From the NCBI GenBank assembly GCA_019637335.1, contig JAHBVV010000009.1:1-64000 (forward strand): a stretch of 64,000 bases of DNA, read 5' to 3'. The notes below the pieces were generated by a model. The model was not told the origin of the DNA. It saw only the letters and a list, made by a program, of their open reading frames with translations, and did not search any database. A program made the position numbers and the translations under genes. Within the stretch, counting starts at the first letter, position 1; the number at the start of each line of letters is the position of its first letter. Below are positions 1-8,303 of this stretch, piece after piece. The DNA comes from Candidatus Hydrogenedentota bacterium (GTDB taxonomy: Bacteria > Hydrogenedentota > Hydrogenedentia > Hydrogenedentales > JAEUWI01).

Positions 1-38
1 GTTGGGGCCTCCGTTGGAGTAATCGTATCGACTGCTCT

Positions 39-252
39 TTCGGCCCGAAGGGCCAGTGCAGCTCCCAGCCCCGGGCAACGCCCGGGGAATACGGGGGCAC
101 CACCTTCCCCGCCCTGAAAGGGCAGCGCAGTGAGCCAGTCCAGCGTTTCCGAAGTTCAACTGCGCTGCCCTTTCAGGGCGTATGAGAAACCCACCGCTCA
201 ATCCCTGGGCGTTGCCCAGGGCTGAAAACTGCGTTGGCCCTTCGGGCCGAAG
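39..252. repeat. Inverted pair of about 93-bp REP-like repeats
   Basis: Copy A (about 39-131) and copy B (about 160-252) are the same sequence in opposite orientation, separated by about 28 bp. Each copy contains three short palindromes in the same order: CGGCCCGAAGGGCC, a CCCGGGCAACGCCCGGG-type hairpin, and GCCCTGAAAGGGC, each followed by a short GCGCAG-like or similar tail. The outer palindromes are almost identical between copies while the central part has drifted (for example CCCGGGCAACGCCCGGGG against CCCTGGGCAACGCCCAGGG, with compensating changes that keep the hairpin). This pattern of stem-preserving variation is typical of REP/BIME-type extragenic elements. Confidence 0.8.
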
Positions 253-511
253 GCGTGCGTTGGCATCCGGTTCTGCTGCCGAATACACGGTCTGCACTAC
301 AGAGAAGGCCCAAGGAATCCCGTATCCGGTCTTGGCGTCGCCGCCCGGAAATGAGAACCGCGCAATCGACTCCTATTTGCCGTCATCGTTGCTGATGTAG
401 CTTCAAACCGGATGAGCCAGAATAATGACGGAAAGTGGTGCGAGTTCGCGCGAGAGAACCTCTGAATTGAGCGACAGCAATCCGGATCGCCAGACCCGTA
501 TGGCAGATATC

Positions 512-558
512 TTCGGCCCGATGGGCCAGCGCAGCATAGCGCCGGGCATTGCCATGGG
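512..558 (+). repeat. Degenerate partial third copy of the REP-like repeat
   Basis: The segment begins with TTCGGCCCGATGGGCCAGCG and continues with GCCGGGCATTGCCATGGG, matching the first half of copy A at 39-95 with mismatches that break the stems. It sits just downstream of the DedA-like gene stop on the opposite strand. Confidence 0.5.
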
Positions 559-594
559 AGGGCTGGCGCAATCTGCCCGGACGGGGGGCGAGGT

Positions 595-1305
595 CTATGC
601 AGCGCCGGGCCGGAGGATTAGTTTGCGTAGAATCCATACGACGGCGAGGCCGTACAGGATACAGAGGGCCACGAGCGGATAGACCAGGGCGGGGAATGCG
701 CGGAGCACGCCCTCGGCGAGGTAGGACTGAAGCCAGCACAGGGGGGCCATGCCGAAGCCGGTGCCGACGAGCACTTTCCAGGTGGGGATGGCGGCGAGGC
801 CGGCGGCGTAGGAAACGAGATCCGAAGAGGTGAAGGGGTTTATCCGGAGAAAGAAGACGATCCAGAGCCCCCGTTTTTCGAGGGCGGGCTGGATGCCGGC
901 GGCGGCGGCGCGCATTTTGTCGCCGAGGCGGCTTGCTCCGAGCATCCGGGCGAGCTGGCAGGCGATCGCGGCGCCGATGAGATTGCCGAGGAGCGAGTAG
1001 AGGCCCCCGAGGAAACCGCCGAAGATGACGCCGCCTGGCGCGTAAAGTATCAGGCCGGGCAGGGGCGCGATGAGCACTTCGGCGGTGACGAAGAGGACGT
1101 AGGCGAGGGGCGCCCAGGGGCCCCAGCCGTGGAAGAACTCGCGGAGCGCGGCGAGCTTCATTGTGGCCGGGACGCTCGTATCGAGGATTGAGGCCACCAA
1201 TCCGCCTGTGGCGAAGGAATAGCCGGCCCCGCCCGCGATCGCGAGCGCAGCGAGGACTGCCAGGACGTTGCCGCCCACCGTTAGATCAATTCGTTGGGTA
1301 CTCAT
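595..1305 (-). CDS. DedA/TVP38-like (VTT/SNARE-associated domain) membrane protein
   Basis: A 236-residue polytopic membrane protein of the VTT (SNARE-associated, PF09335) family, whose members act in lipid or small-molecule transport; the substrate here is not predictable. The N-terminal hydrophobic helix (about 10-35) is followed by the characteristic re-entrant segment with PLPGLILYAPGGVIFGGF (about 85-105) and, further on, FFLRINPFTSSDLVSYAAG, the second conserved VTT motif with its Arg-Ile-Asn-Pro core. The start was placed at ATG 1305 (MSTQRIDL) because the frame upstream is low-complexity and unrelated to the family; no strong ribosome binding site is visible. The gene stands alone between the REP repeats and a minus-strand GHKL ATPase. 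Confidence 0.8.
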   Translation of the reverse strand: MSTQRIDLTVGGNVLAVLAALAIAGGAGYSFATGGLVASILDTSVPATMKLAALREFFHGWGPWAPLAYVLFVTAEVLIAPLPGLILYAPGGVIFGGFLGGLYSLLGNLIGAAIACQLARMLGASRLGDKMRAAAAGIQPALEKRGLWIVFFLRINPFTSSDLVSYAAGLAAIPTWKVLVGTGFGMAPLCWLQSYLAEGVLRAFPALVYPLVALCILYGLAVVWILRKLILRPGAA

Positions 1306-1509
1306 TGGAATCGAAAGTTTCCGGTCCAAATCAATCAATAATCCGGGAGGCGTTCCTCGGACGGCGGGTAGCATAGTGGATCGGGCGCGTCCACTCCAAC
1401 ATTTTTTTACACTTTCGGACGCGCAATTGAGACTGTGGAGCGGCTGATCGCGTTCGCGACGAGGTGCGCTCCCATTCGTCCACACTTCCGTTGCGTGGCG
1501 GGCGGGGGA

Positions 1510-2745
1510 TTATCGGGCAATCAGCTCGAGGATGGCTTCTTCCTTTTCCTCCGGGAACTCCAGCACCTGGTCGAGGACGCGCGCCACGCGGGTCGGTTCG
1601 GAGGCGACCAGTTCCTTCAGGAGTGACAGTGTCAGGCGCTTGCTGCGGAGGGATGCGCCGGAGAAGTCGGGGAATATCTGGTGGAGGTGGGTGGCGTAGA
1701 TGTCGAAGATACGGCGTTCGTTGGCTTCCTGCTCATCGCGGGCCTCGCCTGCAAACGGATAGATTTGGTCTTCTCGCCAGCGTGCGAGCGTATCCTGGGC
1801 GCGGCGGGCCTCCTGGAGCGCGAAATGCTCTCGGAGTTGTGTGCGGGCGGCGTCCAGCAGCTGCCGCACGTCGGGCGCCAGATCGCCGGCCTGGAGCAGG
1901 CCTTCCCGGTCGAGCACGGTTACGTGGCTGGACTTGATGTAGGCGCTGTAGCTGAAGCCGCGAAAATGGAGGCGGGGCAGGGCGTTGTGCCGCATGAAGC
2001 CGTGTTCGTCGCAGAGGTAGACGCCGCGCTTGCCGGGGAGATTCCACTCGACGACCTCGAGTTCCGCGGTGACCCGTTCGCCGTTCTGCATCACCATTTC
2101 GTCGAGGGTGTAGCGCGCGAAGCCGTGTTCGGCGTTTGCGGGATCGATGACGGTGTTATCGTAGGTGATCCGCACGCCGGGGTACTGGCGGAGGTAGAGG
2201 GCGAAGATATCGGTGATTTCCTGGAGGGCCTTGACGCCGAGGAGTACGCCGCATTCCAGCGGCGGATCGAGCATTTCCACCGTCATCCCGGTGTGGGATT
2301 CCGGAGCTCCCTTCGGGTTGGAGACCTGAAATTCGCCCAGGCGGCCGGCCGCGCCGGAAATGGAGAACTTGTAACGGTCGCCGGCTTCGGCATAGATCGA
2401 ATGCCAAGTGACGCGCTGGCCCAGGGTAAACGCGCGGAAGCGGCCTTTGCCGTATTTGCCATGGAGCTCGCGCCGGAGCTCGTGGGTTCGCCCGTTGGGG
2501 CGTTTCCAGGAGCCGCCCAGGCTCTGGAACACGAGAATGCCGTCGTCGTAGTGGAGCCCGGTCCCGTTGTCGATGATGTGGATGGCTTCGAGGCCGTCCA
2601 GCTCGTTCATCTGGAAGGAGACGTTCACCTCGGTCGCTTCGGCGTCGAGCGCGTTCCAGATCAGTTCGGCTATGGCCGTCATGGGTTTGGTTCGGGCGAC
2701 GGTCTCCAGATGGTCTTCACGAACTTGAACGGTAATCGTCTTCAA
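1510..2745 (-). CDS. GHKL (HSP90-like) ATPase, short form
   Basis: A 411-residue soluble protein starting at TTG 2745 with AGAGGA eight bases upstream. Its first 130 residues are a GHKL ATPase domain: N-box ELIWNALDAEA (about 28-38), G1 box IDNGTGL (about 58-64) and G2 box HGKYGKGRFRAF (about 94-105). The rest is an alpha/beta transducer-like region without a recognised domain. From memory, bacterial relatives annotated simply as ATP-binding proteins are longer (roughly 650-700 residues) and continue after the LEFPEEKEEA segment, whereas this one stops about ten residues later; nothing downstream in any minus-strand frame looks like the missing part. It is therefore either a compact form or a C-terminal truncation. 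Possible roles include defence or DNA-related functions, as for many GHKL proteins, but none is shown. Confidence 0.7.
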   Translation of the reverse strand: MKTITVQVREDHLETVARTKPMTAIAELIWNALDAEATEVNVSFQMNELDGLEAIHIIDNGTGLHYDDGILVFQSLGGSWKRPNGRTHELRRELHGKYGKGRFRAFTLGQRVTWHSIYAEAGDRYKFSISGAAGRLGEFQVSNPKGAPESHTGMTVEMLDPPLECGVLLGVKALQEITDIFALYLRQYPGVRITYDNTVIDPANAEHGFARYTLDEMVMQNGERVTAELEVVEWNLPGKRGVYLCDEHGFMRHNALPRLHFRGFSYSAYIKSSHVTVLDREGLLQAGDLAPDVRQLLDAARTQLREHFALQEARRAQDTLARWREDQIYPFAGEARDEQEANERRIFDIYATHLHQIFPDFSGASLRSKRLTLSLLKELVASEPTRVARVLDQVLEFPEEKEEAILELIAR

Positions 2746-2903
2746 GCGAAGGGATCCTCTTCAGCGCGGGCGCATTGCGCCGGTGTAGCCGCCGCGGGTC
2801 ACGCCCCACCCGGACGCCCGCGGCCAGAACGCAGGATCATAGCATTCAGGCGCGGGCGGGGACAATTTCACGCGCTGGGCGGGGCCCGGCTCCAGGCGGG
2901 CGG

Positions 2904-3227
2904 CTAGTACTGGGGTACGCCGGGATCGATCTGGGTGGACCAGGCGTGAATACCGCCCGTCAGGTTGCGGACGTTCGTGAAGCCGGCGTGTTGCAGGATG
3001 GCCTGGGCGCGGGCGGAGCGCATGCCGTGGTGGCACATGCAGATGACTTCCTTGTCCTTCCAGGCGGCGATTTCCTCCGCGCGCATGGCGATTTCGTCCA
3101 GGGGGATGTGGCAAACGCCGCCGAGGTCGGCGATGGCGAGTTCGCTCGCGGTCCGGACGTCCACGATCAGGACATCCTCGCCGCGCTGGCGTTTTCCATT
3201 CAGTTCGTCTACGGTGCAGTTTTGCAT
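2904..3227 (-). CDS. Single-domain rhodanese-like sulfurtransferase
   Basis: A 107-residue rhodanese domain (GlpE/PspE size) expected to carry sulfane sulfur on its active-site cysteine. The loop CHHGMRS (catalytic Cys followed by the six-residue loop) is intact, as are the structural motifs VLIVDVRTASE and LTGGIHAW. ATG 3227 is preferred over the in-frame GTG 3242 because the bases from that GTG (GTGAAGGTAG) form a plausible ribosome binding site for the ATG. No export signal is present, so it is cytoplasmic. It lies between the GHKL ATPase and the sulfatase on the same strand; a sulfur link to the sulfatase is only contextual. Confidence 0.88.
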   Translation of the reverse strand: MQNCTVDELNGKRQRGEDVLIVDVRTASELAIADLGGVCHIPLDEIAMRAEEIAAWKDKEVICMCHHGMRSARAQAILQHAGFTNVRNLTGGIHAWSTQIDPGVPQY

Positions 3228-3329
3228 GGGTACTACCTTCACACTACAGTTTTGTCAGGGTGGCGGCATGGCCAGCGCGCGGGAACCCGCAGGGCGGACA
3301 ATCCCGCCCGCAGACGCTGTTGCGCCGCG

Positions 3330-4805
3330 CTACCGGGGCGTCGCGTTCGGATTCGGGCTCGGGAAGCGTGCGCCGGTTTCGGCCTGCCAGGCGTCCAGTT
3401 TGGCGCGCAATTCCACCGCCTTTTCGGGGTGATCGCCGGCGAGATCGCGTTGTTCGCCGGGGTCCGTGGCGAGATTATACAACTCGGGGGGACGATCTTC
3501 GAAGAATTCGATGAGTTTCCAGTCGCCCTGGCGTATGGCTGCTCCGGGCGTGCCGCCCTGGTTGCCGTAGTGTGGGTAGTGCCAGTAGAGCGTGTCGCGC
3601 TCCGGCGCGCCCTGGCCTTTGAGGAGTGGCGTCAGGTCGGCACCGTCCAGATGCTGCTCCGGGCGCGGCGGAAGGCCCGACATGGCGAGCAGGGTGGGGT
3701 AGAAGTCGGTGGTCGTGACGGGCGTGTTGATGACCGGGCCGCCGTCCGTGGTTCCGGGCCAGCGGACGAGGAGGGGGGTGCGGATCCCGCCTTCGTAGAG
3801 CCAGCCCTTGCCGGCGCGCAGGGGGAGGTTGGAGGTGGGATGTCCCTCGGACGTCGACAGCCCGCCATTGTCCGACAGGAAAACCACGACGGTGTTGCGT
3901 TCGAGATCGAGGCGTTTCAGACTTTCGAGCACACGGCCGACGGCCTGGTCCATGGCCTCGACCATGCCGGCGTACACAGCGTGGTTCTGGACGAGGCGCA
4001 CCTCGCGATCGCCCTCGACGCCCCAGATGGGTCCGGGATCCGGGAGGGCGGCCGCTTTCGCCTCGTACTTCGCCTTCAGGTCCGGCCGGGATTGCAGGGG
4101 CGTGTGGACTGAGTAGAGCGAGAGGTAGGCGAGGAATCGCTGGTCGCGGTGGGCCTTGATGAAATCAATGGTCTCTGTCGCCAGGCGATCGGGGAGGTGC
4201 TCGCCTTCGGGGCCGTCTTCGAGCTTCGGGTTCTTGTAGGGCGAGAAATAGCCGCCGGGCGGACCGCCCCGGTGGTGGCCCCCTTTGTTGATGTCGAAAC
4301 CCTGGTCCTCCGGGAGATAGCCTTCGCCGCCCAGATGCCACTTTCCGGCGAAGAAAGTGGCGTAGCCGGCTTCCTTAAGGGCTTCGGCCAGGGTGAATTC
4401 TTCCAGGGGGAGATGCTCCACGTAGGGCGCAGGCAGCAGCGGTTTGGTGCGGGTGAGCTTGTGGCTGTCCACGGTTTCCGGCTGGGGCGCGCCGAACCAG
4501 TCCGTGGTGGCCATGCGCGCCGGGTATTTGCCGGTCAGGATGCTTGCGCGGGTGGGGCTGCACACGGGGCAGGCGGTGTAGGCCTGGGTGAAGCGGGCGG
4601 ACGACTTCGCGAGGGTGTCCAGGGCGGGCGTTTCGTAGAAGGAGGAGCCGTAGACGCCGAGATCGGTCCAGCCGAGGTCATCGGCCAGGATGAAGAGATA
4701 GTTGAGCTTGTCCGTGGGGGCATCGGCCCGCACGCTGGCGGACCAGCACAGGGCCGTGGCGAGTGCTGCGCCGAGGGGGAGCCGGGCAAATCGGCGAAAT
4801 ATCAT
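3330..4805 (-). CDS. Exported type I sulfatase
   Basis: A 491-residue sulfatase of the alkaline phosphatase superfamily, hydrolysing sulfate esters, probably of polysaccharides. A signal peptide occupies residues 1-28 (MIFRRFARLPLGAALATALC, ending near VRADA). The metal-binding ILADDLGWTDLG follows at 39-50, and the formylglycine signature is CSPTR with the modifiable Cys at 82, so it needs an aerobic FGE or an anaerobic maturase, neither of which is in the window. Other family landmarks are GKWHLGG, SDNGG, and a C-terminal DWKLIEF strand. Start ATG 4805 has AAAGGG upstream and begins the signal peptide; the 13 residues before it in frame do not fit one. The substrate cannot be named from sequence. 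Confidence 0.92.
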   Translation of the reverse strand: MIFRRFARLPLGAALATALCWSASVRADAPTDKLNYLFILADDLGWTDLGVYGSSFYETPALDTLAKSSARFTQAYTACPVCSPTRASILTGKYPARMATTDWFGAPQPETVDSHKLTRTKPLLPAPYVEHLPLEEFTLAEALKEAGYATFFAGKWHLGGEGYLPEDQGFDINKGGHHRGGPPGGYFSPYKNPKLEDGPEGEHLPDRLATETIDFIKAHRDQRFLAYLSLYSVHTPLQSRPDLKAKYEAKAAALPDPGPIWGVEGDREVRLVQNHAVYAGMVEAMDQAVGRVLESLKRLDLERNTVVVFLSDNGGLSTSEGHPTSNLPLRAGKGWLYEGGIRTPLLVRWPGTTDGGPVINTPVTTTDFYPTLLAMSGLPPRPEQHLDGADLTPLLKGQGAPERDTLYWHYPHYGNQGGTPGAAIRQGDWKLIEFFEDRPPELYNLATDPGEQRDLAGDHPEKAVELRAKLDAWQAETGARFPSPNPNATPR

Positions 4806-5009
4806 GGGATGCCCTTTCCGTGGGTGGCATGCTGCGCGCCCCATGAGACAACAGGCCGAGCGGCGAAGTCAACCGCATTGCACGTGCTGCCGGTGGCGAG
4901 TTTGCGCTTGGCGGGACCGGTTTGCTGTGTCATACTACGGAAACGCGGCGCGGCGTCGCGGTGACGAACGGGCTATGAGGCCCGGGCGCAACATCGGAAG
5001 GATAATGAC

Positions 5010-6857
5010 ATGGCTGACGAGGGCTATAGCGCGGGGCCACCTCCGCTCAATCCATCGGGGAACATGGGGTTCGCCATTACGAGCCTGGTGCTGGGCATCC
5101 TGGCGATTTGTCTGAGCGTGCTGGCGGTTGGAGCGCTCCTGGGCATGCTGGGCGTTGTGTTCGGGGCGGTGCACCTGGCGAAGGGGCGCCCCGCCGCGCG
5201 CGCCATGGCCGGGTGGGGGCTGGGACTCTCGGCGCTGGGTACGGTGGCGGGACTCTCCTTTATCGGCCTGTACACGTATGCGTTTTTTCAGATTCTGCCG
5301 ATGTTCGACCTGGATGGCTACGAGGAGGACTTCTCCCGCTGGGAGGGGGTGCGCGCCCCTGATTTCACGGTCACGGATCTCGATGGCGCGGAGGTCACGC
5401 TGAGCGCATTGCGGGGGAAGCGGGTAATCGTGGATATCTGGGCGACGTGGTGTCCGCCCTGCGTTCAGGAGATCCCGCATTTTATCCAGCTTGCGAGTGA
5501 ACTGACGGATGATCTGGTGATCGTCGGCATCAGCGACGAGGACGAGGAGACCTTGCGTGCTTTCGCGGAGACAAAGGGGATCAATTACGTGCTGGCCTCT
5601 TCGGATGACCTGCCCTCTCCGTATGGCGACGTGGTGAGCATCCCGACGACTTTTTTTATTGACCGGAACGGGGTAATCCAGCAGGTGCTGACCGGGTATC
5701 ACGACCTGGAGGACCTGCGGGAGGCCGCCACGGCGCCGGATTTCGATGGGGAGGCGCTCGACGCGCCGCCGGTGGCGCCGGATGACCTGGTGGCCGCGGA
5801 ACGCCCCCTGGAGCCGCGCCAGGATTGGGCGCGGGAGGTGGCCGATGCGACCGCGATGTGCGTTGGGGACTGGAATGGGGACGGCGCGCCGGAAATCCTG
5901 GTGGCGGATTACACGCCCGCGGTTCACATCTTTGATCTGGACGGCCAGGCGCTGGGCACAGTGCCGCTGCCCGAAACGGTATCCGTTCTGTCGATGGGGC
6001 GGCATTCCAGCGGCCCCCGCCTGCTGGGCCACGAGGACTGGGGTGACGCGGTCTATGTGGTGGATGGGTCGGGTGAAACGATGTGGACCTACGAGAGCTG
6101 GATCGGGATCAATGGCGCGCATTGGGGCGATGTGGATGGCGATAGCGATGACGAGATGATCGTGGGCATGAACGGGGGCGGCGGATTGCATCTGGTCTCC
6201 GCGGACGGCGAGAGGCGCTGGAAGAAATCGCTGGGGAACGTCTGGAACCAATCCTATGTGCGATCGCCCGATGGCGCCGTGCGAATACTGGCGACGGAGG
6301 CCGGCGGATCGGTCCGGGTGTTTGATGGCGAGGGCAAACAACTTGACTCCCTGCAACCCGAAGGGGAGTACTGTTCGGAAGTCCTCGGGGGGCTCGGGCC
6401 CGGCGGGGCGATCCAGTTCATGACCTCCGGTTCGGGGCGCGCGATGCTGTGCGACGTGGATGGGACGGTTCTCTGGGGTACGCCGGTTCCCGACGATCAC
6501 GGGGCCTGGCGAAGCGTGACCTTCGCGCATGGGGATATCGATGGCGACGGGGTGGGGGAATGGGCCTTTGTCGGCCTGGATGACGAACTCGTGGTTGCGA
6601 CTGTCGCGGGCGAGCGCCTGGCGACCTTGCCGGGCCAGGAGGACCTCATGAGCTTTGCGATCGCCGCCGGACGCCTGATCACGCTTTCGGGGGAGATCCT
6701 GGCCGCGTACTCGTTCGAGCCCGGCGCGGTGTTGGAAGTCTCGCCCGACGGGGCGTTGACCGGCGAAGGAGAGGAGGCCGAAATGGCGGCGCCGGACGCG
6801 CCCGAGGAAGTACCCGCGGAGGCGGGGGCCCCGCAGGCCGAGACGCCCGATAATTGA
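5010..6857 (+). CDS. DUF4190-TlpA thioredoxin-FG-GAP/VCBS propeller fusion
   Basis: A 615-residue membrane-anchored redox protein with an unusual architecture. Residues 18-95 form two membrane helices of a DUF4190-like module (alternating GLAVGALLG type glycines). Residues 114-245 are a TlpA/ResA-like thioredoxin fold with the active site WCPPC (Cys148 and Cys151) and a cis-Pro region SIPTTFFID. From about 260 to 560 there are repeated DWNGDGAPE, DVDGDSDDE and DIDGDGVGE calcium-binding FG-GAP/VCBS-type loops, indicating a beta-propeller. A Glu/Ala/Pro-rich tail closes the protein. TlpA proteins usually reduce periplasmic disulfides; the propeller may bind a partner or ligand outside the membrane (inference). 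ATG 5010 is preceded by GGAAGGAT. Confidence 0.8.
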   Translation: MADEGYSAGPPPLNPSGNMGFAITSLVLGILAICLSVLAVGALLGMLGVVFGAVHLAKGRPAARAMAGWGLGLSALGTVAGLSFIGLYTYAFFQILPMFDLDGYEEDFSRWEGVRAPDFTVTDLDGAEVTLSALRGKRVIVDIWATWCPPCVQEIPHFIQLASELTDDLVIVGISDEDEETLRAFAETKGINYVLASSDDLPSPYGDVVSIPTTFFIDRNGVIQQVLTGYHDLEDLREAATAPDFDGEALDAPPVAPDDLVAAERPLEPRQDWAREVADATAMCVGDWNGDGAPEILVADYTPAVHIFDLDGQALGTVPLPETVSVLSMGRHSSGPRLLGHEDWGDAVYVVDGSGETMWTYESWIGINGAHWGDVDGDSDDEMIVGMNGGGGLHLVSADGERRWKKSLGNVWNQSYVRSPDGAVRILATEAGGSVRVFDGEGKQLDSLQPEGEYCSEVLGGLGPGGAIQFMTSGSGRAMLCDVDGTVLWGTPVPDDHGAWRSVTFAHGDIDGDGVGEWAFVGLDDELVVATVAGERLATLPGQEDLMSFAIAAGRLITLSGEILAAYSFEPGAVLEVSPDGALTGEGEEAEMAAPDAPEEVPAEAGAPQAETPDN

Positions 6858-6883
6858 CCCTTCCTGCGGGGGCTTGGTACAAT
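6854..6883 (+). promoter_or_regulatory. Sigma70-type promoter of the riboflavin operon
   Basis: TTGACC (6854-6859), an 18-bp spacer and TACAAT (6878-6883) lie 25 bp before the FMN riboswitch. The -35 hexamer overlaps the TGA stop of the upstream gene (6855-6857), so operon transcription begins within the end of that gene. Confidence 0.65.
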
Positions 6884-6907
6884 ACGCACAGATACATAGA
6901 AGTCCAG

Positions 6908-7018
6908 ACCTTCGGGGATTGGTGCAATTCCATACCGGCGGTGAGAGCCCGCGAGCGCTTTGGCGCAGACACCGGTGAAATTCCGGGGCCGACGGTTACA
7001 GTCCGGATGGGAGAAGGT
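6908..7018 (+). promoter_or_regulatory. FMN riboswitch (RFN element)
   Basis: The segment carries the conserved RFN core in order: ACCTTC closing strand, TTCGGGG, GGTGCAATTCC, ACCGGCGGT, AGCCCGCGAGCG, ACCGGTGAAATTCCGG, GGCCGACGGTTACAGTC, CGGATGGGAGAAGGT. The first and last strands (6908-6913 and 7013-7018) pair to close the multi-branch junction. It lies directly upstream of ribD, so FMN is expected to repress the operon. The 140 nt between it and ribD (7019-7160) must hold the expression platform; no U-tract terminator is obvious, so translational control is also possible. Confidence 0.95.
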
Positions 7019-7160
7019 CGGAACAGGCCGGTCTCGCGTCGTGCGGGCTGGTCCATGGCTGGCAACGCGTCATTTGTCCGCGCGGTCGGCGTGCGCCTGT
7101 ACACCCGGCGTACTGTTCCGCTCTTCCCTTCCCCGCCGGTCCAGGCCTGCGGGAATTTTA

Positions 7161-8243
7161 ATGCCTTCTGACCGAACGTATATGGATCGGGCCCTCTTGC
7201 TTGCCGCGCGGGGCCGGGGCCGCACTTCACCGAACCCGATGGTGGGTTGTGTTGTCGTTTCCGACAATGAGATTGTTGGCGAAGGCTACCACGAGTATGC
7301 CGGCGGCCCCCATGCGGAGGTCAACGCGTTTCGCGACATTCCGCGCGAGCGCCGTAAGCGCCTGACGGTCTATGTGACGCTGGAGCCTTGCGCTCACGAG
7401 GGCAAGACCCCGCCGTGCGTTGATTTTCTGCTCCAGGAGGACATTGTCCGCGTTGTCATTGCGATGGAGGACCCGAATCCGCTGACCCGCGGGAAGAGTA
7501 TGGCGAAATTGCGCGAGGCGGGCGTCCAGGTGGACGTGGGTTGCTGCGAGGCGGAGGCGCGGGCGCTGAACGAGGTGTTCGTCAAATACATCACGACGGG
7601 GCGGCCCTTTGTTATCGCGAAATGCGGCATGACGCTGGACGGCAAGATCGCCTCTCACACCGGGCACTCCAAGTGGATTACGTGCGAGGCCTCCCGGGAA
7701 CGTGTGCATGAGATCCGGTCACAGGTAGACGGGATACTGGTCGGCAGCCGCACGGTGATGGTGGACGATCCGAGTTTGACGTGCCGGCTGAGCAACGGCG
7801 TTCGAAAGGACCCGACCCGTATTATCCTGGACGCGGGCGCGTACCTCGACAGTAAACGGCGCATATTCCAGTTGACGAGCGAGGCGAAGACCTGGGTGGC
7901 GGTGTCGGAGGATCGGGATTACCCGGCGGCCGACGCGGTAATTCGTGTGCCCCGCGGTGACGGCGGGGTCGACATGGCGGCGCTGATGACGGAGCTGGGC
8001 CAGCGTGAGATCGCGTCGCTGTTGATCGAAGGCGGGGGCACCACGCTGGCTTCCGCGTTCAGTGCCGGGGTGGTGGACAAGGTGATGTTTTTCGTGGCCC
8101 CGAAGATACTGGGGGGCCGCGACGCGATTACGCCGGTGGAGGGTCCCGGATTCAGCACGGTCGATGAAGCGATCCAGCTTGGGCGCATGACGGCGGCGGC
8201 CATCGGCGAGGATATTTTGATCGAGGCGTATGTCCGCCCGTAA
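7161..8243 (+). CDS. ribD: Bifunctional diaminohydroxyphosphoribosylaminopyrimidine deaminase / uracil reductase
   Basis: A 360-residue cytoplasmic enzyme catalysing the second and third steps of riboflavin synthesis. The N-terminal cytidine-deaminase-like domain (about 1-145) has the zinc ligands HAEVNAF and PCAHEGKTPPC. The C-terminal reductase domain (about 148-360) begins at KCGMTLDGKIA and contains LLIEGGGTTLASAF, the NADPH-binding glycine motif. Start ATG 7161 (MPSDRTYMDRAL) matches the usual length before the PNPMVGCVVV motif; ATG 7182 is a shorter alternative. It is the first gene of the rib operon, under the FMN riboswitch. Confidence 0.96.
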   Translation: MPSDRTYMDRALLLAARGRGRTSPNPMVGCVVVSDNEIVGEGYHEYAGGPHAEVNAFRDIPRERRKRLTVYVTLEPCAHEGKTPPCVDFLLQEDIVRVVIAMEDPNPLTRGKSMAKLREAGVQVDVGCCEAEARALNEVFVKYITTGRPFVIAKCGMTLDGKIASHTGHSKWITCEASRERVHEIRSQVDGILVGSRTVMVDDPSLTCRLSNGVRKDPTRIILDAGAYLDSKRRIFQLTSEAKTWVAVSEDRDYPAADAVIRVPRGDGGVDMAALMTELGQREIASLLIEGGGTTLASAFSAGVVDKVMFFVAPKILGGRDAITPVEGPGFSTVDEAIQLGRMTAAAIGEDILIEAYVRP

Positions 8244-8303
8244 GGGCGTAGGTGACGGCGGCGCGGGAAGTATCGTTCCCGGGCCGCGGAACAAGAGGCA
8301 CCC

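Larger units (their letters stand above)
1..594. other. Intergenic region with REP-like repeats, no convincing gene
   Basis: No open frame here shows a recognisable domain, a ribosome binding site or codon use like the neighbouring genes; the few short frames are made of repeat sequence. Positions 39-252 hold two inverted copies of one GC-rich repeat, and 512-558 a degenerate third copy. The stretch 253-511 is unique sequence in which I see no gene or clear promoter. The left end of the window may cut an upstream gene or more repeats. Confidence 0.6.

Noticed and set aside
1681-2907. A 408-residue plus-strand frame opposite the GHKL ATPase
   Set aside because: No ribosome binding site or domain; the minus frame has the GHKL boxes.
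4935-6530. A 531-residue minus-strand open frame opposite the TlpA-propeller gene
   Set aside because: Composition is His/Arg/Gln/Pro-rich without any motif; the plus strand codes for a protein with clear domains.
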